From Planctomycetia bacterium (GTDB taxonomy: Bacteria; Planctomycetota; Planctomycetia; Pirellulales; JACPPG01): 59,993 bases of DNA. The stretch is taken from assembly GCA_016191115.1 (NCBI GenBank), contig JACPPG010000007.1:1-59993 (forward strand). Reading direction: 5' to 3'. Under the pieces are notes generated by a model. It had not been told where the DNA came from, ran no database searches, and saw only the letters and a program-made list of their open reading frames with translations. This document shows positions 8,493-18,065 of this stretch, in pieces (position 1 is the first letter of the stretch; each line of letters opens with the position of its first letter). Both the position numbers and the translations under genes were made by a program.

Positions 8493-10742
8493 CTACGGGT
8501 TAGCGGGCGGGGTGCTGGGGGCCGGCGCGGGGTTGTCCCCCGGCGGCGTGGGATTCTCGCCCGGTGGCGTCTCGCCCCCATCCGGTTGCGCGGGGGGCGT
8601 GGGCGCGGCGGGCGCTGGAGTCCCGGTCCCTTCGCCCGATGGCTCCGTGGCGGGCTCGGCTGGCGTTTCGGTGGATGCGGCTGGCGTTTCTGTTGGCGCC
8701 GTGGGGGTCTCGCCCGCGCCTTCGGCGGGCGCGGCCGCCGTTTCACCGGCCGGCGCTTCACCCGGCTGGGGCGTCGGTTCGGCCGGCGGCTCATCCTGCC
8801 AGCACAATTGCAGCACGAAGTCGAACTTCGGCGCTTCCTTCATCTTCTTCTGGCCAGGCTCGTCGGATGGCTCCTCAATCTGGAACTCCCAGGCCGGATC
8901 CCTATCGTGACCGACCACCAGCACTGGATAGCCGAGGCCCATCTTCTTGAAATCGATCTCGGTCGGACCGTTTTCCTCCTGGTCCTCCTTGGGAATCGCA
9001 ACCTTGCCTGCCTTGAGGTTCTTGATCAGCGTGCTGCGGACGTAGTGCCGGCCGTGATTCGGATCGCCTTGCGTGTTGTGGAAGTGGTAGCCGGTCAGCT
9101 CGATGACCCAGCCGGCGCCCGACGGACCCAAGCTCGCCTCCGCCACCGGGGGTGCCGCGCCGCCGTCTGTGCTCAGCTTGGGATCCGGCTTGTCGAAATC
9201 GCGCACGCCGCCGTACCACACGCCGAGATCGTCGACGTGCTGCGCCTGGATCGACATGATGTGGATCTGTTTTCGCTGCGGAATGCTTTCCGGCGGCTCT
9301 CCTTCGTCGCGTGGCACGCAGAGATTGATCGCCTTCCAGACTTTCAGCCAGCGGGTGCGGCGTTCGTTGGAGGGGGACAGGGTCTGAATGACGCCGCCCG
9401 TCTTCGTGTACGTACTCTTGGCCGAATCGAAGCTCGACTGGTATCCCTTGGCCGTCTTGACCGTGCCTTCCGCGGTCACGAGCACGGGCGCGAAGTAGTT
9501 CTCCTGGGCAACGCTGCGCCACGCGCGCCAATAGCCGAGGTAGCTGACCGTGCAACCCAACAATAGCGCGGCGGCCGCGCCCACGGCCCACGGCTTCTTC
9601 TCGCGGATCATGCGATCCTTCAGCAGCTCGCGCGGCAGCAGGTTGGTCTTGATTTTGCCGGCCTTCAACCCCTGCAGCGACAGGCCGTAGCTCACGCCGA
9701 AGCTGAGCACGTTCTCCTTGAACGCCGGCACGTCCACCACCGCCGCGCCCGATAGACCGCGGAAACTCTCCACGCGGTTGAAGTCGATGCCCAGGTTCTG
9801 CGCCAGATAGCGCTGCAAGCCGGGCAATTTCATGGCGTTGCCCAGGGCCAGCACTCGCCCGATCTTCGCGCGGCGGTCGAGATTCGTGAAATAGCCGATC
9901 GACCGTTGAACCTCGGTCAACAGGTCGTTGAACACGGGGCGCATCGCCTGAAAGAGCGCCTTGGGATCCTCGGCCTTGGCGGCATTGCGCTTCAGGTGCT
10001 CGGCCGTGGCGAACGTGAGCTTGAGCTCTTTGGTGAGCGCCTTGGTGAAGTGGTTGCCGCCGATCGGGATGCTCCGCTGCCACACGCGATAGCCGTTGGT
10101 CACAACCAGGTCGGTCGAGTCCGTGCCCAGCGACAAGACGACGATCGAGGGCGGCGGATTGTCGGGGTCGTAGTCCGCCGGCGCAGGCAGGTCCTGCATC
10201 TGGTCGAAGGCCACGTAGTTGTAAAGCGCCAGCGGCGTCAGTTGCACGACGTCCACCTCGATCGCGGCGTCCGTGAATGGCCGGAGCGCCCGGAATACCT
10301 GGTCGCGCTTCATGGCGAACAAGCCGACCTCGGTTTCGAGGGCAAAGCCTTCTTCCTCGCTGCCGCCGACCATCTTCTGATAGTCCCAGACGACGTCTTC
10401 GAGCGAGAAGGGGATTTGCTGCTTGGCCTCGTATTTGACGATGTCGGGAATCTTCCGCGACTCGACAGGCGGGAGCTTGATGAACCGCGCCAACCCGCTC
10501 TGTCCCGGAACCGATATGGCGACGCGATCGCCGCGGACGCTATTACGCGACAGGAACTGCTTGAGCGCCTCTTGCACGAGCGCCGCGGGATCGGCCTCCG
10601 GCTGACTCAATATCTTGGGGTATTCGATGTAATCGAACGCGTCGGCGACGACCGACGCGGCATCCGCGCCTGGCCGACAGCGCAACGCCTTGAGCGCGCA
10701 CTGACCAACGTCGATACCCCAAACGGCGTCACTTCTCGCCAT
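8493..10742 (-). CDS. pilM: PilM-type actin-like ATPase fused to a PilN-like membrane part
   Basis: The first roughly 370 of 749 residues match PilM, the actin-fold cytoplasmic protein that organises the type IV pilus inner-membrane platform. The start MARSDAVWGIDVGQCALKAL carries the phosphate-1 loop, and KQQIPFSLEDVVWDYQ and VVLSLGTDSTDLVV are typical. In most bacteria PilM ends there. Here the chain continues into a transmembrane helix at about 383-402 (VGAAAALLLGCTVSYLGYW) and a periplasmic region, as PilN does, then ends in a Pro/Ala/Glu/Thr-rich tail from about residue 650. No separate pilN follows, which supports a natural PilM-PilN fusion. It is the first gene of the set and is divergent from the glycosidase gene. 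Confidence 0.9.
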   Translation of the reverse strand: MARSDAVWGIDVGQCALKALRCRPGADAASVVADAFDYIEYPKILSQPEADPAALVQEALKQFLSRNSVRGDRVAISVPGQSGLARFIKLPPVESRKIPDIVKYEAKQQIPFSLEDVVWDYQKMVGGSEEEGFALETEVGLFAMKRDQVFRALRPFTDAAIEVDVVQLTPLALYNYVAFDQMQDLPAPADYDPDNPPPSIVVLSLGTDSTDLVVTNGYRVWQRSIPIGGNHFTKALTKELKLTFATAEHLKRNAAKAEDPKALFQAMRPVFNDLLTEVQRSIGYFTNLDRRAKIGRVLALGNAMKLPGLQRYLAQNLGIDFNRVESFRGLSGAAVVDVPAFKENVLSFGVSYGLSLQGLKAGKIKTNLLPRELLKDRMIREKKPWAVGAAAALLLGCTVSYLGYWRAWRSVAQENYFAPVLVTAEGTVKTAKGYQSSFDSAKSTYTKTGGVIQTLSPSNERRTRWLKVWKAINLCVPRDEGEPPESIPQRKQIHIMSIQAQHVDDLGVWYGGVRDFDKPDPKLSTDGGAAPPVAEASLGPSGAGWVIELTGYHFHNTQGDPNHGRHYVRSTLIKNLKAGKVAIPKEDQEENGPTEIDFKKMGLGYPVLVVGHDRDPAWEFQIEEPSDEPGQKKMKEAPKFDFVLQLCWQDEPPAEPTPQPGEAPAGETAAAPAEGAGETPTAPTETPAASTETPAEPATEPSGEGTGTPAPAAPTPPAQPDGGETPPGENPTPPGDNPAPAPSTPPANP

Positions 10743-11105
10743 TGCCGTCTTCCCTCCGCTCCACCGGGTTGAGAGGAACCGGTTGACCCGCAGCCGTGGA
10801 CCAAATGAATTGGTCGCGATGTGAACCGCCGAATTTGGCTGTCGGGTTCTGCTCCAAATTCGATTATCGGGATTCAGTCCCTAGTGTCAACGAAATCCGG
10901 CGTAAAGCAAGTAGTCGACAGGAATTCCAGCGCTGCGGAACGGGTCGCGGCGATGGCCGACCGCGGGCGGCGACGTGGATCGCGACAGGCCCTCGGCAAC
11001 CGCCCTGCCGCGCCTCGACGTAGGTTGGTGCGGGGGCTATCGTGGACCGTTTGAATCGTTGGGACGTAATAGGCTGCACAAAATCGCTCCAAATCGTTAG
11101 TGCGT
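10743..11105. other. Divergent intergenic region between pilM and the glycosidase gene
   Basis: This region of about 360 bp must hold the promoters for both divergent transcripts. Its 10800-10930 part is more AT-rich than the surroundings. I could not pick out a convincing -35/-10 pair, terminator or RNA gene. Confidence 0.35.
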
Positions 11106-13901
11106 ATGAAATTCGACGAAGCGTGCGTCCTCCTTCCCTGCCACAGCCTGGAGGACTTTCCCACGCACCATGAGGGGGAAGCGGCCGAAGGACTGTTGGC
11201 CGCCTGGAGCGGTCTGTGGCATCCTGCCTTGCTGGCCAGTTGCGGCCGGCTGCCGACATGGCACCGGGCCGACAGCCCGCCCGACGCGCTGGCGGGCCGG
11301 CTGATCGTCATCCCCTCGACCAGCGAACCCCAACTGTTGGCCGGGTGGGCCTCGCGGGCAGCCGCGGAAGGGGCGCACGTGGTGCGCAAACTGTACCGCC
11401 GCGACGATATCGTTCGCGCGGCCCTGGCGGGCCTGGACGGCGGCGACGCCGTGGTCGACCCCGAGCTCGTGGCCGATTTTCTCGCGCTCGGGTTCTGCCA
11501 GCTCGCGGTCGAGCTGCTCACGCGCTTGATGCGCTACATGAGCAACATCGACGAAGTGCATCTGCAAAACGAGGCAGTGGCCGCGGCCCGCGCCTGCATG
11601 GCGGGCGACGCCGAGACGGCGCGGACTCACCTGCGCAACAGCTTCGACGTATTGGTTGAAGCGCGGGAGCGCTTTTACCCGGTCGACGCCTTTCTGGTGG
11701 ACCTGACCCTCGTCGCGCCCAGCACCATCGGCGCATCGCTCGCGGGTCAGTTGCGCGGGGACGCGCCGCGGAACCTGATGCTCGCCGGCGAGACGCTTGC
11801 GCGGCTGGCGGAGTCCGAGCCCGAAACGCTCGCGGCACTACGCATGGCCCTCGACCATCAGGCGGTGACGCTCGTGGGCGGCGAGCGCGAGGAACGCGAG
11901 CTGCCGCTTATGCCGATCGAGGCCGTGCTCGCCGAATTCCAGTCCGGCGCGGACGTGTTCGAGCGCGCCTTGGGCATGCAGCCCCGCGTGTATGGTCGCC
12001 GGCGGTTCGGGCTCTCGCCCATCCTGCCGCAAATCTTGTCGCGGTTGGGATTCACCGGCGCCATCCATTTCACGCTCGACGACGGACGCTTTGCCACCGC
12101 TTCGCAGAGCAAGGTCCGGTGGGAAGGGCTGGATTACACGGCGATCGATGCCCTGGCGCGGCTGCCACTGGATGCCGCTGCTGCCGGCAGCTTTCTCGGC
12201 CTGCCGCGCACGCTGGGTGAGTCCATGGATCGCGACCACGTCGCCACCGTCGTCTTCGCGCACTGGCCAGGGCGGACGAGCGTTTTCTACGACGACCTGC
12301 GCCGCATCTCCGCCTACCGCCACGTGCTGGGCAAGTTCGTAACGCTCGAGGACTACTTCGCGAACACCGCTAGCCCCGGCGAATTGATCAAGTTCAAGTC
12401 GGACGGGTATCGGTCGCCCTACTTGCGACAGGCAGTCACGAGCAAGGCCCCCGGGCCGGTATCCGCGGTGCTCGACGAACACTTGCGCGATGCCCGGCGG
12501 CACGCCATCGAAAGCCTCGACGCCGTGGCTGACGTGCTGGGCGCCGCGCCCCGCGCGTGCGGCGGCGCAACACAACGCGGAAATGAGACGCTCGAGGAGC
12601 TCGATCGGCGTAAGGCGAGCGCCGCGGCACGCGTGGCCACGACTCTGGGTGCGGAATGCGGCACGGTTGATGGGTTGTTGCTCGTCAACCCGCACAGCTT
12701 CGCCCGCCGCGTCGTCGTTGACGCCGCGGCTTTGTCGGCGCTTCCGTCGATCGAGGGGAACGTCGTCGCGGCGCAGGAATCGTCCGGCCGAAAGCTGGTT
12801 GTGGCGGACATCCCCGGCATGGCATTCTGCTGGCTCGCGCCGGGAGCGGCCTCGCCCCCCCCTCGCAAAGCGCCCAAGCCGATTGCTGCTGAAACGACGC
12901 TGGCCAATGAGTATTTGCGCGTGGAAATCCATCCTGCCACGGGCGCGTTGCACGCCATCTACGGCGTTGGGCAGCGGGGAAACCAACTGTCGGCGCAGCT
13001 CGGCTTGCGCTTTCCGCCACCCCGGCCCAAGCCGGGCGATATTTGGCGCGATCCGGACGAGGACGCCGAATACTCGGCCATGCAGGCCGACGCCGTCGAG
13101 ATCGCGCACGCGGGACCCGCGGTGGGCGAAATCACCAGCCGCGGACGCCTGGTAGATCGCGAGGGGCGGCGCCTGGCGGCCTACACGCAGCGGTTCCAAC
13201 TGGCCCGCGGATCGCGCGTGGTTGCGATCGACATCGAGCTCGCGATCGAGCAGGAGCCAGCCGGCGATCCGTGGGAATCGTACTACGCGGCCCGCTTCGC
13301 CTGGCCGGACGAGGCAGCCGACCTTTCGCGTTCGGTGGGGATGACGATTCAGGCGACCGAGGCCCGCCGTCTGGAGTCGCCCCATCTGGTGCTGGTGCGC
13401 TCGCCGCGCTCGCGCGCGGCGATCCTCACCGGCGGATTGCCGTATCATCGTCGTTCCGGCGCGCGAATGCTCGACACCGTGTTGGTGGTGCCCGGCGAGA
13501 CCCGGCGCCGGTTCCGGCTGGCCGTCGGCATCGATGTGGCACATCCGATGCAGCAGGCTTTGGAGTTGCTCGACCCGGTTGCCGTCGTTCGGGCGGCGCG
13601 GCCGGCCGGCGCCGGCCAGGCCAACTGGCTGTTTCACGTCGACGCGAAGAACGTCGTGGCCACGCATTGGTCTGCCCTCCGCGACGACGCCGGACGGACC
13701 ACTGGCTTTCGGGTGCGACTATTGGAGACCGAAGGAGTCGCTGGAGGAGTGCGGTTGCGGGCCGTAAAAGATATTGAGAATGCCCGGTGCACGGACTTTC
13801 GCGGCCAGACGTTGTCGGAGTTGCCGGTGGCCGGGGATTGTGTCACGATCGATGTCGCGGCGTTCGAGTGGACCCAAATCGAGGCGACCTGGCGCGGCTA
13901 G
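11106..13901 (+). CDS. Putative GH38/GH57-like glycoside hydrolase
   Basis: This is a 931-residue protein with an alpha-mannosidase-like layout. The N-terminal half appears to be a polysaccharide-deacetylase-like beta/alpha barrel (MLAGETLARLAESEPETLA, then a stretch around YGRRRFGLSPILPQILSRLG). The C-terminal half appears beta-rich (ANEYLRVEIHPATGALHAIY is typical of the GH38 C-terminal beta domain). Substrate and activity cannot be read from sequence, and I did not confidently locate the catalytic Asp residues. I prefer the ATG at 11106 over GTG 11100, which adds only two residues. No signal peptide is visible, so it is probably cytoplasmic. It ends 69 bp before cmk. Confidence 0.65.
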   Translation: MKFDEACVLLPCHSLEDFPTHHEGEAAEGLLAAWSGLWHPALLASCGRLPTWHRADSPPDALAGRLIVIPSTSEPQLLAGWASRAAAEGAHVVRKLYRRDDIVRAALAGLDGGDAVVDPELVADFLALGFCQLAVELLTRLMRYMSNIDEVHLQNEAVAAARACMAGDAETARTHLRNSFDVLVEARERFYPVDAFLVDLTLVAPSTIGASLAGQLRGDAPRNLMLAGETLARLAESEPETLAALRMALDHQAVTLVGGEREERELPLMPIEAVLAEFQSGADVFERALGMQPRVYGRRRFGLSPILPQILSRLGFTGAIHFTLDDGRFATASQSKVRWEGLDYTAIDALARLPLDAAAAGSFLGLPRTLGESMDRDHVATVVFAHWPGRTSVFYDDLRRISAYRHVLGKFVTLEDYFANTASPGELIKFKSDGYRSPYLRQAVTSKAPGPVSAVLDEHLRDARRHAIESLDAVADVLGAAPRACGGATQRGNETLEELDRRKASAAARVATTLGAECGTVDGLLLVNPHSFARRVVVDAAALSALPSIEGNVVAAQESSGRKLVVADIPGMAFCWLAPGAASPPPRKAPKPIAAETTLANEYLRVEIHPATGALHAIYGVGQRGNQLSAQLGLRFPPPRPKPGDIWRDPDEDAEYSAMQADAVEIAHAGPAVGEITSRGRLVDREGRRLAAYTQRFQLARGSRVVAIDIELAIEQEPAGDPWESYYAARFAWPDEAADLSRSVGMTIQATEARRLESPHLVLVRSPRSRAAILTGGLPYHRRSGARMLDTVLVVPGETRRRFRLAVGIDVAHPMQQALELLDPVAVVRAARPAGAGQANWLFHVDAKNVVATHWSALRDDAGRTTGFRVRLLETEGVAGGVRLRAVKDIENARCTDFRGQTLSELPVAGDCVTIDVAAFEWTQIEATWRG

Positions 13902-13970
13902 GCGCTGTACCGCAAGCGAGGAAGTGCCCGGCTATTGCGCGGGACCCGGCCTCAAACCGCGGCGGATGCG

Positions 13971-14699
13971 ATGATCATCACCATTGATGGACCGGCAGGC
14001 GCCGGCAAAAGTAGCGCGGCACGATCGCTCGCCGAGCGCTTGCGGTTCGAGTTCCTCGACACCGGCGCGATGTACCGGGCCGTGGCCCTGGCGGCCCTGC
14101 GGCAGCGGTTGGACTGGAACGACGCGGCGGGGCTGGCCGCGCTAGCGCGCCGGCTGAGCATCGAAGTTCACGATCGCAAGACGCTGCTCGACGGACAGGA
14201 CGTCAGCCGCGATATCCGCGCTCATGCGGTCACGTCGGTCACGCACTACGCGGCCGATAACCCGGCGGTCCGCGAACACCTGGTGGCCCTGCAGCGGCGG
14301 GCGGCGGCAGGGCGCGACATCGTGACCGAGGGGCGCGACCAGGGGACCGTCGCCTTCCCGCACGCCGAGTGCAAGTTCTTCCTGACGGCCACTCCCAGCG
14401 AGCGGGCCCGCCGCCGCCAGGGCGATCTCGCGGCCCGCGGCGAGGAGCTAAGCTTACTCGAGGTGTTGGCGGACCAGAACGAGCGCGACGAGCGCGACGC
14501 GGTGCGACAAGTCGGCCCGTTGGTGGCCGCCGTCGATGCGGTCGTCGTGGTGACCGACGGGATGTCGGCCGACGAAGTCACCGACCACCTAGAGGCCCTT
14601 GTGCGACAGCGCATGGCGCAGGGTGCGGGCGGATCGCGCGGCGCCGGTGGCGAGTCCCGCCGTTCCCAAGAGGACACCAGTAACACGCCGAACGCCTAG
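13971..14699 (+). CDS. cmk: Cytidylate kinase
   Basis: CMP/dCMP kinase transfers phosphate from ATP to CMP and dCMP in pyrimidine nucleotide supply. The P-loop GPAGAGKSSAARSLAERL is at the N-terminus, followed by LDTGAMYRAVALAAL and the cmk signature GRDQGTVAFPHAECKFFLTA. At 242 residues it is slightly longer than E. coli Cmk because of a hydrophilic tail. The ATG at 13971 begins MIITIDGPAGAGKSS exactly as in the family; the frame is open 12 codons further upstream but gives no family-like sequence. It precedes plsC by 14 nt, and rpsA follows, a neighbourhood (cmk with rpsA) common in bacteria. Confidence 0.95.
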   Translation: MIITIDGPAGAGKSSAARSLAERLRFEFLDTGAMYRAVALAALRQRLDWNDAAGLAALARRLSIEVHDRKTLLDGQDVSRDIRAHAVTSVTHYAADNPAVREHLVALQRRAAAGRDIVTEGRDQGTVAFPHAECKFFLTATPSERARRRQGDLAARGEELSLLEVLADQNERDERDAVRQVGPLVAAVDAVVVVTDGMSADEVTDHLEALVRQRMAQGAGGSRGAGGESRRSQEDTSNTPNA

Positions 14700-14713
14700 T
14701 CCGAGAGTCGACC

Positions 14714-15430
14714 ATGCACGAAGTCTCGTTGGCAAAGCGGCTGTGGTACGAAAACCTGCGGGTGATCTGCCGGCTGGCGGCGGCTGGTTTTTTCCATCTC
14801 CGCTGCACCGGTCGCGAGAACCAGCCCCGCGCCGGTGGCGCGCTCGTGCTGTCGAACCATCAAAGTCATCTCGACCCGGTGCTGGTGGGCATGGCCTTCG
14901 ACCGGCGGATGAACTACCTGGCGCGAGAGACGCTGTTCGACTTCGCTCCGTTCCGCTGGTTGATTCAATCGCTCGACGCCATTCCCATCGACCGCGATGG
15001 GCTGGGGCTATCGGGACTGAAGGAAACGCTCCGCCGCCTTAAGCACGAAGAGTTGGTGCTGATCTTTCCCGAGGGAACGCGCACGAGCAATGGCGAGGTC
15101 GCGCCGCTTAAGCCGGGCTTCTCGGCCCTGGCGAAGCGAGCCCGTGTGCCGCTATTGCCGGTGGGGATCGACGGGGCGTTCGACGCCTGGCCGCGACGGC
15201 ATCCGTATCCCGGCTTGGCGACGATTCATTTGCACATCGGGGAACCGATCTCGCCGCAGGAGGCCCAGGCCGCGGACGAGCGGCAACTGGTGGCGGAGGT
15301 CGAACGGCGCATTCGCGACTGCCACGAAATCGCCCGCCGCGGAAGGCGCCGCGCCATCGGCCTGCCGCCTGTCGAGCATCGTCCGGCGCCGGCCGAATCG
15401 GGCCCGCGGCTGAGCGCGCACGTGGCTTGA
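14714..15430 (+). CDS. plsC: 1-acyl-sn-glycerol-3-phosphate acyltransferase (PlsC family)
   Basis: This membrane-associated acyltransferase converts lysophosphatidic acid to phosphatidic acid in phospholipid synthesis. The HX4D catalytic motif is NHQSHLD at about residues 53-59 and the glycerol-phosphate-binding motif is FPEGTRTSNG near 121. At 238 residues it is normal for the family. It lies 14 nt after cmk and is probably cotranscribed. Other acyl acceptors are possible within this broad family. Confidence 0.9.
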   Translation: MHEVSLAKRLWYENLRVICRLAAAGFFHLRCTGRENQPRAGGALVLSNHQSHLDPVLVGMAFDRRMNYLARETLFDFAPFRWLIQSLDAIPIDRDGLGLSGLKETLRRLKHEELVLIFPEGTRTSNGEVAPLKPGFSALAKRARVPLLPVGIDGAFDAWPRRHPYPGLATIHLHIGEPISPQEAQAADERQLVAEVERRIRDCHEIARRGRRRAIGLPPVEHRPAPAESGPRLSAHVA

Positions 15431-15473
15431 TCATGGAAGTCGGCCGTTGATGCGTCGAGCGACGTGTCGCAAC

Positions 15474-15832
15474 TCAGTTCCGTCGTCTGCCTGGTATCCG
15501 TTTGGCCATACTAGCGTAACTGTGGACGAGGCTAAGCCGGTCGAGGCGAATATTGTGATACCGGCGCAACGAGCTTAGTACGTGCGCCTCAACAAGATTT
15601 GAGAAGGAGAGCAGGGCGACCTTGCGGTCCGGCAGACAATGAGGGGCATGAATCTCCTGCGGCCCGCCTTGGTCGGATAGTGTCGCCCTAGCACCCACGA
15701 ATGCAGAGTCGCCACCGGCATGTGCCGATAGTGCGCGGCGAGAGGGATGCTGTATGCCGGGACGTCGCGGGCGTCAGCGCCGGCGAAGTCCTCGATTCTG
15801 AAGCGAAGTTTGACCACGGATGAGCCTTCCAT
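15474..15832 (-). pseudogene. Frameshifted, truncated DUF433-type antitoxin remnant
   Basis: From ATG 15832 the minus strand reads an N-terminal HTH-like segment typical of DUF433 antitoxins (YSIPLAAHYRHMPVATLHSW, VLGRHYPTKAGRRRFMPLIV). The family continuation PDRKVALLSFSNLVEAHVLS is present but lies in another frame that starts near 15640. The join is at GTCTGCCGG, so one base appears lost (or two gained). The second frame ends at 15474, well before the usual C-terminal DUF433 domain; complete relatives are around 220-230 residues. No partner toxin gene is present next to it. A sequencing error could explain the frameshift but not the missing C-terminus. Confidence 0.7.
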
Positions 15833-15959
15833 TCATGTCGTTAGGCACGAGCGGAGGGGATGCGCCTTGGAGTTATAACCCGCCTGAATGGGCCGTCTGC
15901 GCGGCACGGCCGAGACGTGCTAGCGTCGACTTGGGCGACTGGCCGCCACTCCAGGGCCG

Positions 15960-16092
15960 TTCACAGATTCAAGCTTGCCGGCGGCGCACCGGCGGGAAAG
16001 CGGGACAGGCACCGAGACGCAACGTTGGTCTGAAAGGACTTGCGCTGTTTATGCTCGGAGCCAGTCCCATTTTCCCGCCTCGCCATTTTGAA
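15960..16092 (+). repeat. 133-bp dispersed repeat, copy A
   Basis: This block matches the reverse complement of 21256-21388 with only two differences that I can see. Its inner part is bounded by imperfect inverted ends of about 25 bp (GGCGGGAAAGCGGGACAGGC against a GCCAGTCCCATTTTCCCGCC end), like a small MITE or a REP pair. It lies in the intergenic region upstream of rpsA, beside the DUF433 remnant. Confidence 0.8.
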
Positions 16093-16244
16093 GGAGGCAG
16101 GGTCGGAGTTTCGCATGGGTTCTCCCCAAGCACGGTTGCAGCCCCGCGGCTGGCCGCGCACGAGTGCCGACCCAAAGTCGAATGGCGGCCGAGCCGCCGC
16201 CGCCGCACGCCCGAACGACCGGAGAATTGTGACAGCATCCTCCC
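16093..16244. other. Upstream region of rpsA
   Basis: This stretch of about 150 bp separates the 133-bp repeat and the ribosomal protein S1 start. It should carry the rpsA promoter and leader. I see no strong promoter or attenuator hairpin, and no gene. Confidence 0.3.
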
Positions 16245-18065
16245 ATGGTTAATCGCAACTTGATTCGCGGCCTCGACCTTAGCGAGGCGGAATGGGAACA
16301 AGAACTCGCGGCCGCGATGGCCGGCACTTCGGCCGAGGAGTTGGCCACCGGCGGCGGCGGCGGCGACATCTCCCTCAATCAAATCGTCGAGGGCCGCGTC
16401 ATCCGCGTCGAAGGCGATCTGGTGCTCGTGGACGTGGGCTACAAGAGCGAAGGCACGATTCCGCTAGCGGAATGGGAGGACGAAGAGGCCCCGCCCGAAA
16501 CAGGACAGAAAGTCAAGGTCCTCATCGAGGAGATCGAGGACGGGAACATGGCCCGCGTTGACGGCGGCATGATCCTCTTGAGCAAGCGGAAGGCCGAGAA
16601 GATCCAGGCCTGGCAGAAGGTGATGGAGAATGTCCACGAGGGGGACATCGTCACCGGCAAGGTCACGCGAAAGATCAAGGGGGGCCTGCTGGTCGACATC
16701 GGCGGCGTCAACGTCTTCCTGCCGGCCAGCCAGGTCGACATCCGTCGCCCGCCCGACATCGGCGACTATATCGACCGCACCATCCAGTGCGTGGTGCTGA
16801 AGATCGACGAAGCGCGGCGCAACATCGTCGTCAGCCGCCGCGCGCTGATCGAGACCGAGCGCGCCGAAAAGAAATCCAAGCTGCTGGCCGAGCTCGAAGT
16901 CGGCCAGATCCGCAAGGGCACCGTCAAGAACATCGCCGAGTTCGGCGCGTTCGTCGACTTGGGCGGCATCGACGGACTGCTGCACATCACCGACATGAGC
17001 TGGGGCCGCATCGGCCATCCGTCGGAACTCGTGTCGATCGACCAGGAAATCGAGGTGCAGATTCTGCACATCGATCGCGAGCGCGAGAAGATCGCGCTGG
17101 GACTTAAGCAGAAATCCGCCAGCCCCTGGGAGCAGGTCGAGGAGAAGTACCCGGTCGGCAGCCGCGTGAAAGGGACCGTCGTCAACGTCATGAGCTACGG
17201 CGCCTTCGTCAAGCTCGAGGAAGGAATCGAGGGTCTCGTGCACATCAGCGAAATGTCCTGGACCAAGCGCATCAGCCATCCCAACGAGCTGGTGCACACC
17301 GACGATGAAATCGAGGTCGTCGTCCTCAAGATCGAGAAAGAGAAGCAGGAAATCTCGCTGGGCATGAAACAGACTCAGCCCAACCCGTGGGACAAGGTGG
17401 CCGATCGCTATCCGCCGGGATCGCTGGTGACCGGAACCGTCCGCAATCTGACCAACTACGGCGCCTTCATCGAGATCGAGGAGGGGATCGACGGCCTCTT
17501 GCACGTCAGCGACATGTCGTGGACGCGGAAGATCAGCCACCCCAGCGAGGCCGTGGAAAAGGGCCAGCAAATCGAGTGCAAGGTGCTCTCCGTCGACCAG
17601 CAAAGGCGGCGCATCGCCCTGGGCCTCAAGCAAATGCAAGAGGACCCCTGGGCCACGGACATCCCCAACAAGTATCAGCCCGGCCAGATCGTCACCGGCA
17701 CCGTCACCAAGCTGACCAACTTCGGCGTGTTCGTGGGTCTGGAGAATGGGCTAGAGGGCTTGTTGCACATCTCGGAGCTGGCCGACCACAAGGTCGAGAA
17801 TCCCGAGGAGATCGTCAAAGTCGGCGAGCCGATCGAGGTGAAAATCCTGCGCGTCGACACCGACGAGCGGAAGATCGGTTTGTCGCGGAAGCGGGTCGAG
17901 TGGGGAGAGGAAGGCGGCAACGGCGACGCGGAATCACCCCCCGCCTCGACGAGCCCCACCGCGCCGCCCACGGAACTCAAGGGCGGCATCGGCGGCGAGA
18001 GCGGTCCGTTGATCAAGCCGCGCACCTCCGAGAAATCGGCAGAGTCGTCAGAACCGACAGGTTGA
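16245..18065 (+). CDS. rpsA: 30S ribosomal protein S1
   Basis: S1 binds mRNA and helps load it onto the 30S subunit. Six S1 (OB-fold) domains are visible, each opening with a G.V..G.V.....GA(F)V pattern, near residues 44, 130, 217, 302, 389 and 478. Domains 3-5 are the most alike (VGQIRKGTVKNIAEFGAFVD, VGSRVKGTVVNVMSYGAFVK, PGSLVTGTVRNLTNYGAFIE). At 606 residues it is slightly longer than the E. coli protein (557), with a Ser/Thr/Pro-rich C-terminal tail. It follows cmk and plsC after a repeat-containing gap. Confidence 0.97.
   Translation: MVNRNLIRGLDLSEAEWEQELAAAMAGTSAEELATGGGGGDISLNQIVEGRVIRVEGDLVLVDVGYKSEGTIPLAEWEDEEAPPETGQKVKVLIEEIEDGNMARVDGGMILLSKRKAEKIQAWQKVMENVHEGDIVTGKVTRKIKGGLLVDIGGVNVFLPASQVDIRRPPDIGDYIDRTIQCVVLKIDEARRNIVVSRRALIETERAEKKSKLLAELEVGQIRKGTVKNIAEFGAFVDLGGIDGLLHITDMSWGRIGHPSELVSIDQEIEVQILHIDREREKIALGLKQKSASPWEQVEEKYPVGSRVKGTVVNVMSYGAFVKLEEGIEGLVHISEMSWTKRISHPNELVHTDDEIEVVVLKIEKEKQEISLGMKQTQPNPWDKVADRYPPGSLVTGTVRNLTNYGAFIEIEEGIDGLLHVSDMSWTRKISHPSEAVEKGQQIECKVLSVDQQRRRIALGLKQMQEDPWATDIPNKYQPGQIVTGTVTKLTNFGVFVGLENGLEGLLHISELADHKVENPEEIVKVGEPIEVKILRVDTDERKIGLSRKRVEWGEEGGNGDAESPPASTSPTAPPTELKGGIGGESGPLIKPRTSEKSAESSEPTG

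Noticed and set aside
11838..13667. 609-residue open frame on the minus strand
   Set aside because: It is antisense to the glycosidase-like gene; Arg/Gln/His-rich composition is typical of a shadow.
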